DNA of 64,000 bases from an uncultured Cohaesibacter sp. (GTDB lineage Bacteria > Pseudomonadota > Alphaproteobacteria > Rhizobiales > Cohaesibacteraceae): contig NZ_OY781091.1 of the NCBI RefSeq assembly GCF_963676275.1, positions 4,204,501-4,268,500 of the forward strand, read 5' to 3'. This document shows positions 34,953 through 43,049 of this stretch, in pieces (position 1 is the first letter of the stretch; each line of letters begins with the position of its first letter). The notes under the pieces are model-generated. The model saw only the letters and a list, made by a program, of their open reading frames with translations. It was not told the origin of the DNA and made no database searches. Made by a program: the position numbers and the translations under genes.

Positions 34953-36455
34953 TCAAGCAACCATCGACGCGGAAGGCATCGCGTGAAGCAGAATTTCCTC
35001 TTCATTGATGGCATCCCCCGCCAGCTCGGCGGTGATCTTGCCATCCGCCATGACCAGAACGCGATCCGCCAGCCCGATCAGTTCGGGCATTTCCGAAGAG
35101 ATCAGCAGGATCGCGATGCCACTTGCGGCCAGATCATCAATCAGTTTGTAAATTTCGGATTTGGCCCCCACATCGATGCCGCGGGTCGGCTCATCCAGTA
35201 TCAGCACCTTGGGTGAGCGGGCCAGCCAGCGCGCCAAAACCACTTTCTGCTGGTTGCCGCCAGACAGATCCGATACCTGCGTATCAAGACTTGGAGCCTT
35301 GATCTGCATGGTCTTTGCCGCAGCGCCGACCAGATCTTTCGCCGCATGACGATCAAAGAAACCATGGCGCGACACCAGATCGGGGATCACCATGGCACCA
35401 TTATCCAGAATGGAGCGCATCAGCAGCAGGGCTTCATGCTTGCGGTCTTCGGGTGCAAAGCCAATACCGGCCTGAATGGCCGCCGCCGTATTGCCCGACG
35501 GAAGCAGCTTACCTTCCATGTGAACGGTCCCTGCGGTGATCTTGTCATAGCCGAAAATGGCCTTGGCCAGTTCGGACCGTCCGGCCCCCATCAGGCCACC
35601 GACCCCGACCACTTCGCCAGCATTGATCGTCAGCGAGATATCGCTGATCGCGGCAGAAGACAGATTGCGCACTTCCAGAACCGAACGGTCCTGCTTGCTC
35701 GGGCTTCTTGAGAAAAGCGTGCTCAACTCGCGCCCCACCATCTTGCGGGCAATGCTTTCGGTCGTCTCCTCGGCAACTCTCGTCTGGGAGACAATGCGCC
35801 CGTCGCGCAACACGGCAACCTGATCGGCCAGATCCACCACTTCATTGAGGCGATGGGAAATATAGACAATCACCTTTCCCTCTTCGCGCAAGCGGCGAAT
35901 GATGCGAAACAGGCGTCGCGCTTCATCGTCGGTGAGAGAGGATGTCGGCTCATCAAAGGCAATGAACTGCCCCCCAGCCCTGACAGCCCGGATGATCTCG
36001 ATCATCTGGCGCCGGGCCGGACCAATCCGCGCGCAGGTCTGATCGGGGTCCAGCTCGCCCTCCATGCCAAAATCCTTGAGCAGCGCCAGCGTATCGCGTT
36101 TGAGGCGCGACCGGTCGAGAAAGGTCTTGCCGATCCGCGGCAAATCACCAATGAAGATATTCTCCGCCACGCTCATGTCGGGCACAATCTCGGGTTCCTG
36201 ATGGATCACCCGGATGCCCTTGGCGTGAGCTTCTCTGGTCTGGCTGAAACTCACCGGCTGACCGTCAATCAGCACAGATCCGGTATCGGGCGGAAAGACA
36301 CCTTCCAGAATGCGCATCAGGGTGGATTTGCCAGCCCCGTTTTCTCCCACCAGCGCCAGAACCTCCCCGGGGACGAAGGTGATTTCCACATCCGCAAGGG
36401 CCTGCACGACCCCGAAGCGTTTGGAAATATTGGTCATACCAATTGTATTTTGCAT
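34953..36455 (-). CDS. Sugar ABC transporter ATPase (RbsA/AraG family)
   Basis: This 500-residue protein has two fused nucleotide-binding domains. The first has a full Walker A GENGAGKS (37-44), Walker B IAFDEP near 165 and FDEPTSSLTDDEA. The second has the degenerate P-loop GLMGAGRS near 285 and signature LSGGNQQK near 395, as in all RbsA/AraG proteins. It powers uptake of a monosaccharide. It follows the binding-protein gene after a 178-base spacer that holds alternative hairpins. Confidence 0.9.
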   Translation of the reverse strand: MQNTIGMTNISKRFGVVQALADVEITFVPGEVLALVGENGAGKSTLMRILEGVFPPDTGSVLIDGQPVSFSQTREAHAKGIRVIHQEPEIVPDMSVAENIFIGDLPRIGKTFLDRSRLKRDTLALLKDFGMEGELDPDQTCARIGPARRQMIEIIRAVRAGGQFIAFDEPTSSLTDDEARRLFRIIRRLREEGKVIVYISHRLNEVVDLADQVAVLRDGRIVSQTRVAEETTESIARKMVGRELSTLFSRSPSKQDRSVLEVRNLSSAAISDISLTINAGEVVGVGGLMGAGRSELAKAIFGYDKITAGTVHMEGKLLPSGNTAAAIQAGIGFAPEDRKHEALLLMRSILDNGAMVIPDLVSRHGFFDRHAAKDLVGAAAKTMQIKAPSLDTQVSDLSGGNQQKVVLARWLARSPKVLILDEPTRGIDVGAKSEIYKLIDDLAASGIAILLISSEMPELIGLADRVLVMADGKITAELAGDAINEEEILLHAMPSASMVA

Positions 36456-36579
36456 CTCGCCTCCTTTTCAGATGCGAAGACCGGGCAGTTGAGCTTGCCC
36501 TTCCCTGCCGACAGGGTCTCCAGCAATGCCCATTCAAGAGCATCGCCCGTCAGCAGCGATATTCCAAAGGCCACCGAAA

Positions 36580-36622
36580 GAGGCCCCGGACCGGACAGGG
36601 CCTCATGACAAACACGAGGCCC
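36580..36622 (-). promoter_or_regulatory. Three-arm alternative hairpin after the sugar-binding protein gene
   Basis: GAGGCCC (36580-36586), GGGCCTC (36598-36604) and GAGGCCC (36616-36622) occur in series. The middle arm can pair perfectly with either outer arm, giving two exclusive 7-bp hairpins. It starts 12 bases after the binding-protein stop. Confidence 0.6.
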
Positions 36623-36633
36623 GCATTTTCAGA

Positions 36634-37608
36634 TCAGTTGCACAGACGGCCCTTATACTCATCGAAATTGCCCAGATTGACCAATTCCGGCGAGGAGAAG
36701 GTATTTTCAGGCAGCTCCTTGCCATCCTGAATGGCATCCAGCAGCAGATTGACGGCCACCTTGCCCTGATTTTCCGGGTTGAACCACATGGTGCCCTTGA
36801 AAGCGGAAGCCCGTCCATTGCCGAACGCATCGCATGCACGGCTGCCATCGATACCGACGCCGATGCCATTCTCGGCCGCATAACCGGAATTTTCCATCGC
36901 GCGGGCAGCGCCCAGCACGCCATCATCATTGCAGGAATAGAAGATCCAGTTGGTAATCTGCGGATTCGCCGTCAGGGTCGTGGTCATCACATCAATGGAA
37001 TTGACCATGGTATTGTCATAGGCAACCCGGGCAATATCCTCGCGCTTGAAATCCGGATTGGCTTTCAGGAAAGCATCTTCAGCGCCCTTGTTGCGCAGCA
37101 TGCAGGTATCGGCCTTGCGATCCTCGATCGAGGCAATCTTGACCGTTCCGGCGTCCCAACCGGATGCCTTGTAAAGGTTGGACAGCTCCTCGCCGACCGC
37201 CAGCCCGATATTGTAGGAATCCAGCCCGACAAACGGCACCTTGGTTCCGTCTTCATGATAGATATCATCATCAACGGCCACCAGCTTGATGCCCGCCTTC
37301 TTGGCGCGCGCCGCAACCACCGGCCCGATGCCGCGATCAGGCACGACAATGGCAATGCCCTTCACCCCATCCCCGATCATGGTATCGACCGCCGTAATCG
37401 CCAGATCGGCATTGAACTGGACATCCTGCGACACAAGGCTCGCACCGCGTGCTTCGGCCGCTTTCTGCGCGCCGACAACCTCGGCCACGAACCAGGGATG
37501 ATCCCCCATCTTGTTGACATAGCCAATCTTGATATCGTCAGCATTGGCCAGAGTTGAAATGCTGCAAAATGCGACAGCAGCACCTATCCATTTCAGTGAG
37601 TTACCCAT
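36634..37608 (-). CDS. Periplasmic sugar-binding protein, arabinose-type (AraF-like)
   Basis: The 324-residue protein has a signal peptide ending near residue 23 (TLANAD) and a mature start IKIGYVNKMGDHPWF, close to the pattern of AraF. Type I binding-protein features follow: IVVPDRGIGPVV, VAVDDDIYHEDG, NDDGVLGAARAME and IGVGIDGSRACDAF. It collects a monosaccharide, probably L-arabinose or a related pentose, for the RbsA/RbsC-type importer. It starts 29 bases after the DUF5107 gene stop, so both are in one operon, probably under the divergent AraC regulator. Confidence 0.85.
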   Translation of the reverse strand: MGNSLKWIGAAVAFCSISTLANADDIKIGYVNKMGDHPWFVAEVVGAQKAAEARGASLVSQDVQFNADLAITAVDTMIGDGVKGIAIVVPDRGIGPVVAARAKKAGIKLVAVDDDIYHEDGTKVPFVGLDSYNIGLAVGEELSNLYKASGWDAGTVKIASIEDRKADTCMLRNKGAEDAFLKANPDFKREDIARVAYDNTMVNSIDVMTTTLTANPQITNWIFYSCNDDGVLGAARAMENSGYAAENGIGVGIDGSRACDAFGNGRASAFKGTMWFNPENQGKVAVNLLLDAIQDGKELPENTFSSPELVNLGNFDEYKGRLCN

Positions 37609-37637
37609 TATTCTCCTCCACAGTTATGGGCTTGACT

Positions 37638-40600
37638 TCAGACCGACAGAACGGACGCCGGCAAGGCTCCCCCTCTTTCGGCTTCAACCAGTAGCTCCGA
37701 AGCCAGAGCATGATTTGGGTCTTCCTTAAGGGCTCGAGAGAGCCAATCCTTTGCAACCGCATACTGACCACGAACCAGAGCGAGCTGTCCCAGCATCACA
37801 TAGGCTGTAATGGACTGTCTGAGCTGAATGTCATCTTCAAAAATCAGCATGGTCGGCAGAGAGGTTGCGAAATAATCGATCTTTGCGGGTTTGGTCAGCA
37901 GCTCTTGCGCATAATCCTCCAAGGCATTGCACAAGCCCTCGGCCTCCTGATCGCGCCGCAAAGCTTTCATGGACAATATTGAATAATATGTTTTCTCGGA
38001 AAAGGCCCTGACTTCCATATCAAGGAAATCGCCTTTGAAATCAGCGGCCAAGGTCCAATTTTCCAGTGCTTTCTGCTCATTGCCCACTCTGGCATGGGCC
38101 ACACCGGCCCAATAATGCGCGTCTGACTGGTTGGCGAGCAGATGCCGTGCCTCTCCCAGTGTCTGCGGGCTAGTCATGGCCTTGTCGAAAGCGGCACAAG
38201 CTGAAGCGACATCATCGCGTTCCAGCGCCTCGCGCCCCAGATTGAGACAGGTCCGGCTGAATTGCTCCAGCGCCATGCCTTCTCCGCCTTCCCAAGGCTG
38301 GAACTGCCGTTTCATCAAGCTAGCAAGGGCCTTGTCATAGGCTCCGGTGCTGTTAAGCAGCGCCACCATTTCGATGGTCAGATCATCGCGCTTGCTGACC
38401 AGATCACCATGGGCCTCCAGTTCGGCCAGCCTTTCCCAAGGCTGCTTGCCCAGACGTTTCCAGAGCTGATCACGTTCATAGAATATCCGTGCGTCCAGTG
38501 GATCGCAGGCAAAGGCCCGGTCATAGGCGACAAGCGCCTTTTGCGCATCCTTGAGGATATTGTGATAACCGATCCCCAGATTGCGCCATGGAATGGCAAA
38601 TTTCGGCTGAGCCTCGACCGCCTTTTCCCAAAGCGAAATCGCCTCCCTGTGGCGCCGCTTGTCATAATAGAGATTGCCAAGATAATAGGGCGCCATGGCA
38701 TCAGCCGGATTGGCGGCGATGGCTGCGTTGAGGATCGCGATCTCCTCCAGCCGGTGCGGGAAGCAAAAGTCACTGAGCGCCGCTTCTGCTGCCTTGCGCT
38801 GCTTGTCCGCCTCACCGGCAAGTCCAAGCTGGTCGGCAAAATAGGCGGCATAATAATGAATCAGTGGTTCCGTGCCCGACCCGTCCGGTGGCGTGCAGCG
38901 CGACGTCAGTTCGAAGGCGCGGTTGAACGCTCCCATTCCGGCATAATCCAGCGACAGATCCAGCAAGATCTGCGGATCAACGCTGAGAGACAGGCGCAGG
39001 GCGTCCCGTGCCAGATAATCCAGAGGATCAAGGGCAAGGGTCTGCTCGAACAGATCGTCTGCTTCGTCCGACCGCCCCAACGCCCTGAGGCAAAAGCCCT
39101 TGAGATTGCGGGCGCGCAGATTGTCCGGCCCGAACCGCAAGGCTTCATCCGCATGCAGCAATGCTTCGGACCATCGCCCGCATGCCGCATCGATTTGTGC
39201 CATGGCAAATTGGCTCGGAGCAACCCAACCGCTTGTCCAGCTCGCCTTGCCGAAATAGTCGTAAGCCACCTCCGAGCGCCCCAGATAACGCAAGGTCAGC
39301 CCCAGATGATAGAAGGCCTCGCCATCCTGCGGATTGGGATTGCGCAGACGCAGGCGACGAAGGGCCAAACGGAAATGCTTTTCTGCCTTTTCGAATTCAC
39401 CCCGCCGCAAATGCCACAGTCCCATGGCATTGTTGCTGCGGCTGTCCAGAGGATCGCGCCGCAAGGCCTCGCGCCAGTAAAGATCCGCCTCGCGCGTTGC
39501 ATGGCGATATTGGCTCAAATGCAGCCCGGTGATGTAAAGCTCGTCCAGACTTTCAATCTCTTCAGGCGCCAGAGGCTCTGTGGCCGATTGGGTCGCATCA
39601 TCATCGCGTTCCCGCGCCACGCCCCATTCCAGAAGAAGATTGCCCTGCGCGTCATGAATGACCAGCTCCAGCTCTTCGCGACAGATATCCTGCGGCAACT
39701 CGGCCTCAAACCAGACCGGCGCAGAAGGTCCGGCATCGATCCCCCAGCAGGCCATTTCCTGACTGCCCCGCTTCACCCGCATCAGGGCACCGGCAATATC
39801 AACGACCGCATGCAGGCCGATCTTCAGGCGAGAGCCTTCAAGAGAGACATTGACCGCCATGTCCGGAGTTGCCTGATGAGCTGGTCCGATGTCGCGAATG
39901 CCATACCAATGCTGGGTAAAGACCTTTGTCTCCCCCGGTGCAATGAAGGCAAAATCCGGCTGATTGTCCGTATAGACCCCGGCCATCAGCTCGATATAGG
40001 GACGATAGATGCCATTGTCGTCCGGGTCGGTCAGATTGCGGTCCCACGCATAGCCGAATTCATGATTGCCCCATGTCCATTGTTTCTTGCCCGGCGAAAC
40101 ATGCCTGTCGGCCACATGAACAAGGCCAGCCCCTGCGGCATGATCATACCCGCCACAAAAGGCCCCTGACGAATCTACGCACATATAGGAGGTCGGCACC
40201 GGAATATTGGCATACCAGCGCATGTCGTTTGGCGCATAATTGGCTTCGGGCACGAACTGGCCGGGCAGATCGGCCTCAGGCACACCAGAGCGCGCCCGCT
40301 CGCCATAATCGACGCCATAATAAGGCCCTTGGCAATAGGGGAAATCGATCATTGCCCGCTTGGCATGATCAGCAACGCGCTTCACGTCTTCGGGAAAGAA
40401 GCTCTGATAATGCTCGTGCACTTCGGTTGCCGCATTGGCCCACCACATCACGGTTTGTGTCAGGGCCGTGCGATTATGCAACCGGACCAGAAGATCAAAA
40501 CGGGCCGTTCCGGGATAGAGCCGCACTCCATGCATGCCCTTCATGCGGTTCATCGGCTCATGCTCACCCATCCAGACCGTCCGGGCACCATCGTCATGGG

Positions 40601-41051
40601 CTTCAATCACCCAATCGGTCGGCATATAGGTGCTGGGGCGATGATGCTGGGGCCAGTTGAATTCGATACCGCCGGAAATCCACGGGCCAGCCAGCCCGAC
40701 AAGCGCCGGCTTGATCACATGGTTCCGATAGATAATGTCATATCCATTGGCCTTGTCGATCGCCGCATAGATGCGCCCGCCCAGCTCTGGTAGCAGAATG
40801 ACCAGAAGATGCTCATTCTCGATAAAGACCGCGGTCCATTCATGGTCCACCGGCTGACTTTCAATCCGGTCGATGAATGGCAGCGGATAGACCCGCCCAC
40901 TTGATCCCTGAAAGACCCTTTTTTCCAGAAACATCGGATTTCTTTCAGCCTTTGCAGGCTCATAGGTCGGCAACACCAGCGGCTGGCTCCAGGCCTTGAC
41001 CGGGCCTTGCTGGGATGCGGGTGCTTCAGCAAAAAGGGTATGGCAAGTCAT
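37638..41051 (-). CDS. DUF5107 and TPR-repeat protein
   Basis: This 1137-residue protein has no signal peptide and no membrane helix, so it is cytosolic. Residues about 40-400 form a DUF5107 domain, beta-rich and related in fold to galactose mutarotase/glycoside hydrolase-type sandwiches, with many Trp and acidic residues (GGRIYAAIDKANG, GGIEFNWPQHH, EFGYAWDRNLTDPDD). Residues about 510-1125 are TPR repeats (NNAMGLWHLRRGEFEKAEKH, YYLGNLYYDKRRHREAI, YHLGLTLRYLGRSEVAYDYF). It is the first gene of an operon with an arabinose-type importer and an aldose epimerase, so handling of an imported sugar or short oligosaccharide is likely. No reaction is established from sequence. Confidence 0.8.
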   Translation of the reverse strand: MTCHTLFAEAPASQQGPVKAWSQPLVLPTYEPAKAERNPMFLEKRVFQGSSGRVYPLPFIDRIESQPVDHEWTAVFIENEHLLVILLPELGGRIYAAIDKANGYDIIYRNHVIKPALVGLAGPWISGGIEFNWPQHHRPSTYMPTDWVIEAHDDGARTVWMGEHEPMNRMKGMHGVRLYPGTARFDLLVRLHNRTALTQTVMWWANAATEVHEHYQSFFPEDVKRVADHAKRAMIDFPYCQGPYYGVDYGERARSGVPEADLPGQFVPEANYAPNDMRWYANIPVPTSYMCVDSSGAFCGGYDHAAGAGLVHVADRHVSPGKKQWTWGNHEFGYAWDRNLTDPDDNGIYRPYIELMAGVYTDNQPDFAFIAPGETKVFTQHWYGIRDIGPAHQATPDMAVNVSLEGSRLKIGLHAVVDIAGALMRVKRGSQEMACWGIDAGPSAPVWFEAELPQDICREELELVIHDAQGNLLLEWGVARERDDDATQSATEPLAPEEIESLDELYITGLHLSQYRHATREADLYWREALRRDPLDSRSNNAMGLWHLRRGEFEKAEKHFRLALRRLRLRNPNPQDGEAFYHLGLTLRYLGRSEVAYDYFGKASWTSGWVAPSQFAMAQIDAACGRWSEALLHADEALRFGPDNLRARNLKGFCLRALGRSDEADDLFEQTLALDPLDYLARDALRLSLSVDPQILLDLSLDYAGMGAFNRAFELTSRCTPPDGSGTEPLIHYYAAYFADQLGLAGEADKQRKAAEAALSDFCFPHRLEEIAILNAAIAANPADAMAPYYLGNLYYDKRRHREAISLWEKAVEAQPKFAIPWRNLGIGYHNILKDAQKALVAYDRAFACDPLDARIFYERDQLWKRLGKQPWERLAELEAHGDLVSKRDDLTIEMVALLNSTGAYDKALASLMKRQFQPWEGGEGMALEQFSRTCLNLGREALERDDVASACAAFDKAMTSPQTLGEARHLLANQSDAHYWAGVAHARVGNEQKALENWTLAADFKGDFLDMEVRAFSEKTYYSILSMKALRRDQEAEGLCNALEDYAQELLTKPAKIDYFATSLPTMLIFEDDIQLRQSITAYVMLGQLALVRGQYAVAKDWLSRALKEDPNHALASELLVEAERGGALPASVLSV

Positions 41052-41635
41052 ATCTGCATTTTGTCTTCAACGGCTGACGATTGGGTCTCTGAAGACATCC
41101 TCCGGTACCAATGGTGACGCCTGAGAACAAAAATCAGAATGGCAAATTTCCTGAATGATATGGAAGATATTCTGAAATGCGACATAGTCATGCATTTGCA
41201 GCAGGACTCGCTTTTGAGTATTTCCAATTCGCACTAAGCACAAAGTTTTAGAACCCATTCCAACCGCCATGAGAAAATCCCGCCCCTTCCGGCAGTCATG
41301 GCTGGGCATTTATTCTGCGACAAAGCACCGAAAATTCGTCTCAAAGCATCAGATATTCGCCTATAAAAAGCAAAAGGGCCTATTCTCTGCGTCCTTATGC
41401 TGAAGACATTTACAAACCCTGCCCCCTGCCTGCTCCCCAGACTGCCAGCGGAGCTGCAAAGCAGAAGCGGCCTTGATACTTGATTTCACTTTTCTTTTTG
41501 CGCCTTGAAATATGGACTATATGCCGAGAATTTCATATTGTGACGGCAAGGCGACAGGCCGCTATTTGCCAACCGGCACCTCCATAAGAGGCAATCCCTG
41601 CCTGATCGCATCAACCTGCAAAAAGGGCCATTGGC
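41052..41635. other. Divergent promoter region between the DUF5107 operon and the AraC gene
   Basis: It contains no gene. It must hold the promoters for both directions and AraC binding sites, but I could not pick out convincing direct repeats. The left 200 bases are AT-rich. Confidence 0.5.
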
Positions 41636-42529
41636 ATGACGACAGACGAACACCAGATTCGCGAAGGCTTTGCCGGTCAGCGTTCGGCGGTCTTGCCGCG
41701 CTCGGTTGTTTCGAACTGGCTGGCCAATGATCCCCTGATCGACATGGTCCCCAGCGATGTGGGGATCTTCCCTCAGGCACAATGGCATTATGTGGATCGC
41801 CCGAAGGGCTCTGCGCAATTGATCCTGATCTATTGTGTTTCGGGAGAAGGCTGGGCCACCGTCGCGCAAAACCAGTTTCGCGTCCGCGCCGGGCAGGCCC
41901 TTCTGGTTCCCCCCAACATGCCCCATCTCTATGGAGCAGATCAGCATAATCCCTGGACGATCTACTGGATTCATCTGGCGGGCAAGAAGACCCGAAGCCT
42001 TTTGCAATTGCTCGAGCTGGAGCCGACATCCCTCATGCTCTATCCCGGACACGACCCGGCGCTGCCGTCCCTGTTCGAGCGCATTCTATATCTGCTCGAC
42101 AGCGGCTATTCGGATGAGAGCCTTCGACTTGCCTCCATGGCAGCCCATCAGATGGCCACCCATCTGGTTTCCATTCGCCACCGGCTGCCCCATGGCGAAG
42201 ACAGCCACAGGGCCAACATCAAGGGCATCATCGATTTCATGAACAAGGCCCTCGAACAAAAGCTTTCACTGGAAGAACTGGCCGCTCAGGCCAATATGTC
42301 GAAATCCCATTTCGCCTTCATTTTCAAGAAGCGCACCGGCTTTGCTCCGCTGGACTATTTCCTGCGCCTGAAAATGCAAAGAGCCTGCTATCTGCTCGAC
42401 ACCACAGATCTGCCCGTCAAGGTCATCGCCATGCAGCTCGGCTTTGAGGATTCCCTCTATTTCTCGCGCCGTTTTCGCCTCATCCACAATTGCTCACCCA
42501 TACAATATAAGGCGATCCAGAAAGGGTAA
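41636..42529 (+). CDS. AraC-family transcriptional regulator
   Basis: The 297-residue protein has an N-terminal cupin-like sugar-sensing domain (GQALLVPPNMPHLYGAD near 85; the HL/Y pocket is typical) and a C-terminal double helix-turn-helix: LSLEELAAQANMSKSHFAFI near 218 and VIAMQLGFEDSLYFSRRFR near 268. It is divergent from the DUF5107-arabinose-type operon and most likely activates it when the sugar is present. AAAAAGGG lies upstream of the ATG. Its 3' end faces the end of the MoxR-vWA operon. Confidence 0.88.
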   Translation: MTTDEHQIREGFAGQRSAVLPRSVVSNWLANDPLIDMVPSDVGIFPQAQWHYVDRPKGSAQLILIYCVSGEGWATVAQNQFRVRAGQALLVPPNMPHLYGADQHNPWTIYWIHLAGKKTRSLLQLLELEPTSLMLYPGHDPALPSLFERILYLLDSGYSDESLRLASMAAHQMATHLVSIRHRLPHGEDSHRANIKGIIDFMNKALEQKLSLEELAAQANMSKSHFAFIFKKRTGFAPLDYFLRLKMQRACYLLDTTDLPVKVIAMQLGFEDSLYFSRRFRLIHNCSPIQYKAIQKG

Positions 42530-42540
42530 GGCGCAAAAGG

Positions 42541-42564
42541 GCAGCAGGCAATTTGCCCTGCTGC
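42541..42564. terminator. Terminator-like hairpin between araC-type gene and the MoxR-vWA operon
   Basis: A perfect 8-bp stem GCAGCAGG / CCTGCTGC has an 8-base loop. On the - strand it is followed by CCTTTTG, so it most likely ends the long - strand operon, about 120 bases after the last stop. Confidence 0.6.
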
Positions 42565-42686
42565 AGCCGCGCAGGAAGACGTCAAATCCGGGCTTGATCC
42601 AGAGCGGAAAGGCGGCATCAAGCAAAAAGGATTGCCGTCTTGAGAATGAAAGCAAAATGATGGCAACAGGCCTTGCAGCCCAAAGG

Positions 42687-43049
42687 CTATTTTTGGTCTA
42701 CCAGATCTTGCAACTTGTCCGTGGCAGCCTTCAGAATCGCGTCCATTTCGGAGGCTTCGAAATCACTTTTCACACCTTTGAGGGCCTGATAGGCCAAAAA
42801 CAGATTTCCCGCCCGCTCCGCCAGATCGAGCGCATCCAGTCCATGAATGGAAATATAGTCAACAAGCTGTCCGGCATAATTCCACAGATAGAGAATATCG
42901 GCGGGCATGACGCCATCGGCGCGCGCCACGCCATAGTCATCGCCCACTCCGCCTTCGCCAAAATAGTCATCGAAACTGTCAGCCTCGTCGACGGCCAGAG
43001 CCATCGCCCGGGTCAGATCTTTGCGAAGCTGTCCCTCATCAATCATCAT
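42687..43049 (-). CDS. Small acidic protein, last gene of the MoxR-vWA operon
   Basis: The product is 120 residues, strongly acidic, with no signal peptide or membrane helix. It contains VDEADSFDDYFGEGGVGDDY and a predicted helical C-terminal half (ALKGVKSDFEASEMDAILKA). I do not recognise the family. Its start overlaps the stop of the M48 peptidase gene (ATGA; a second ATG follows at once), so it is made together with it. A chaperone, inhibitor or partner of the peptidase or ATPase is conceivable, but this is context only. Confidence 0.75.
   Translation of the reverse strand: MMIDEGQLRKDLTRAMALAVDEADSFDDYFGEGGVGDDYGVARADGVMPADILYLWNYAGQLVDYISIHGLDALDLAERAGNLFLAYQALKGVKSDFEASEMDAILKAATDKLQDLVDQK

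Noticed and set aside
38262-40169. 635-codon open frame on the + strand
   Set aside because: It is antisense to the DUF5107-TPR gene, whose domains are recognised; it has no ribosome site and a protein-like pattern is absent.
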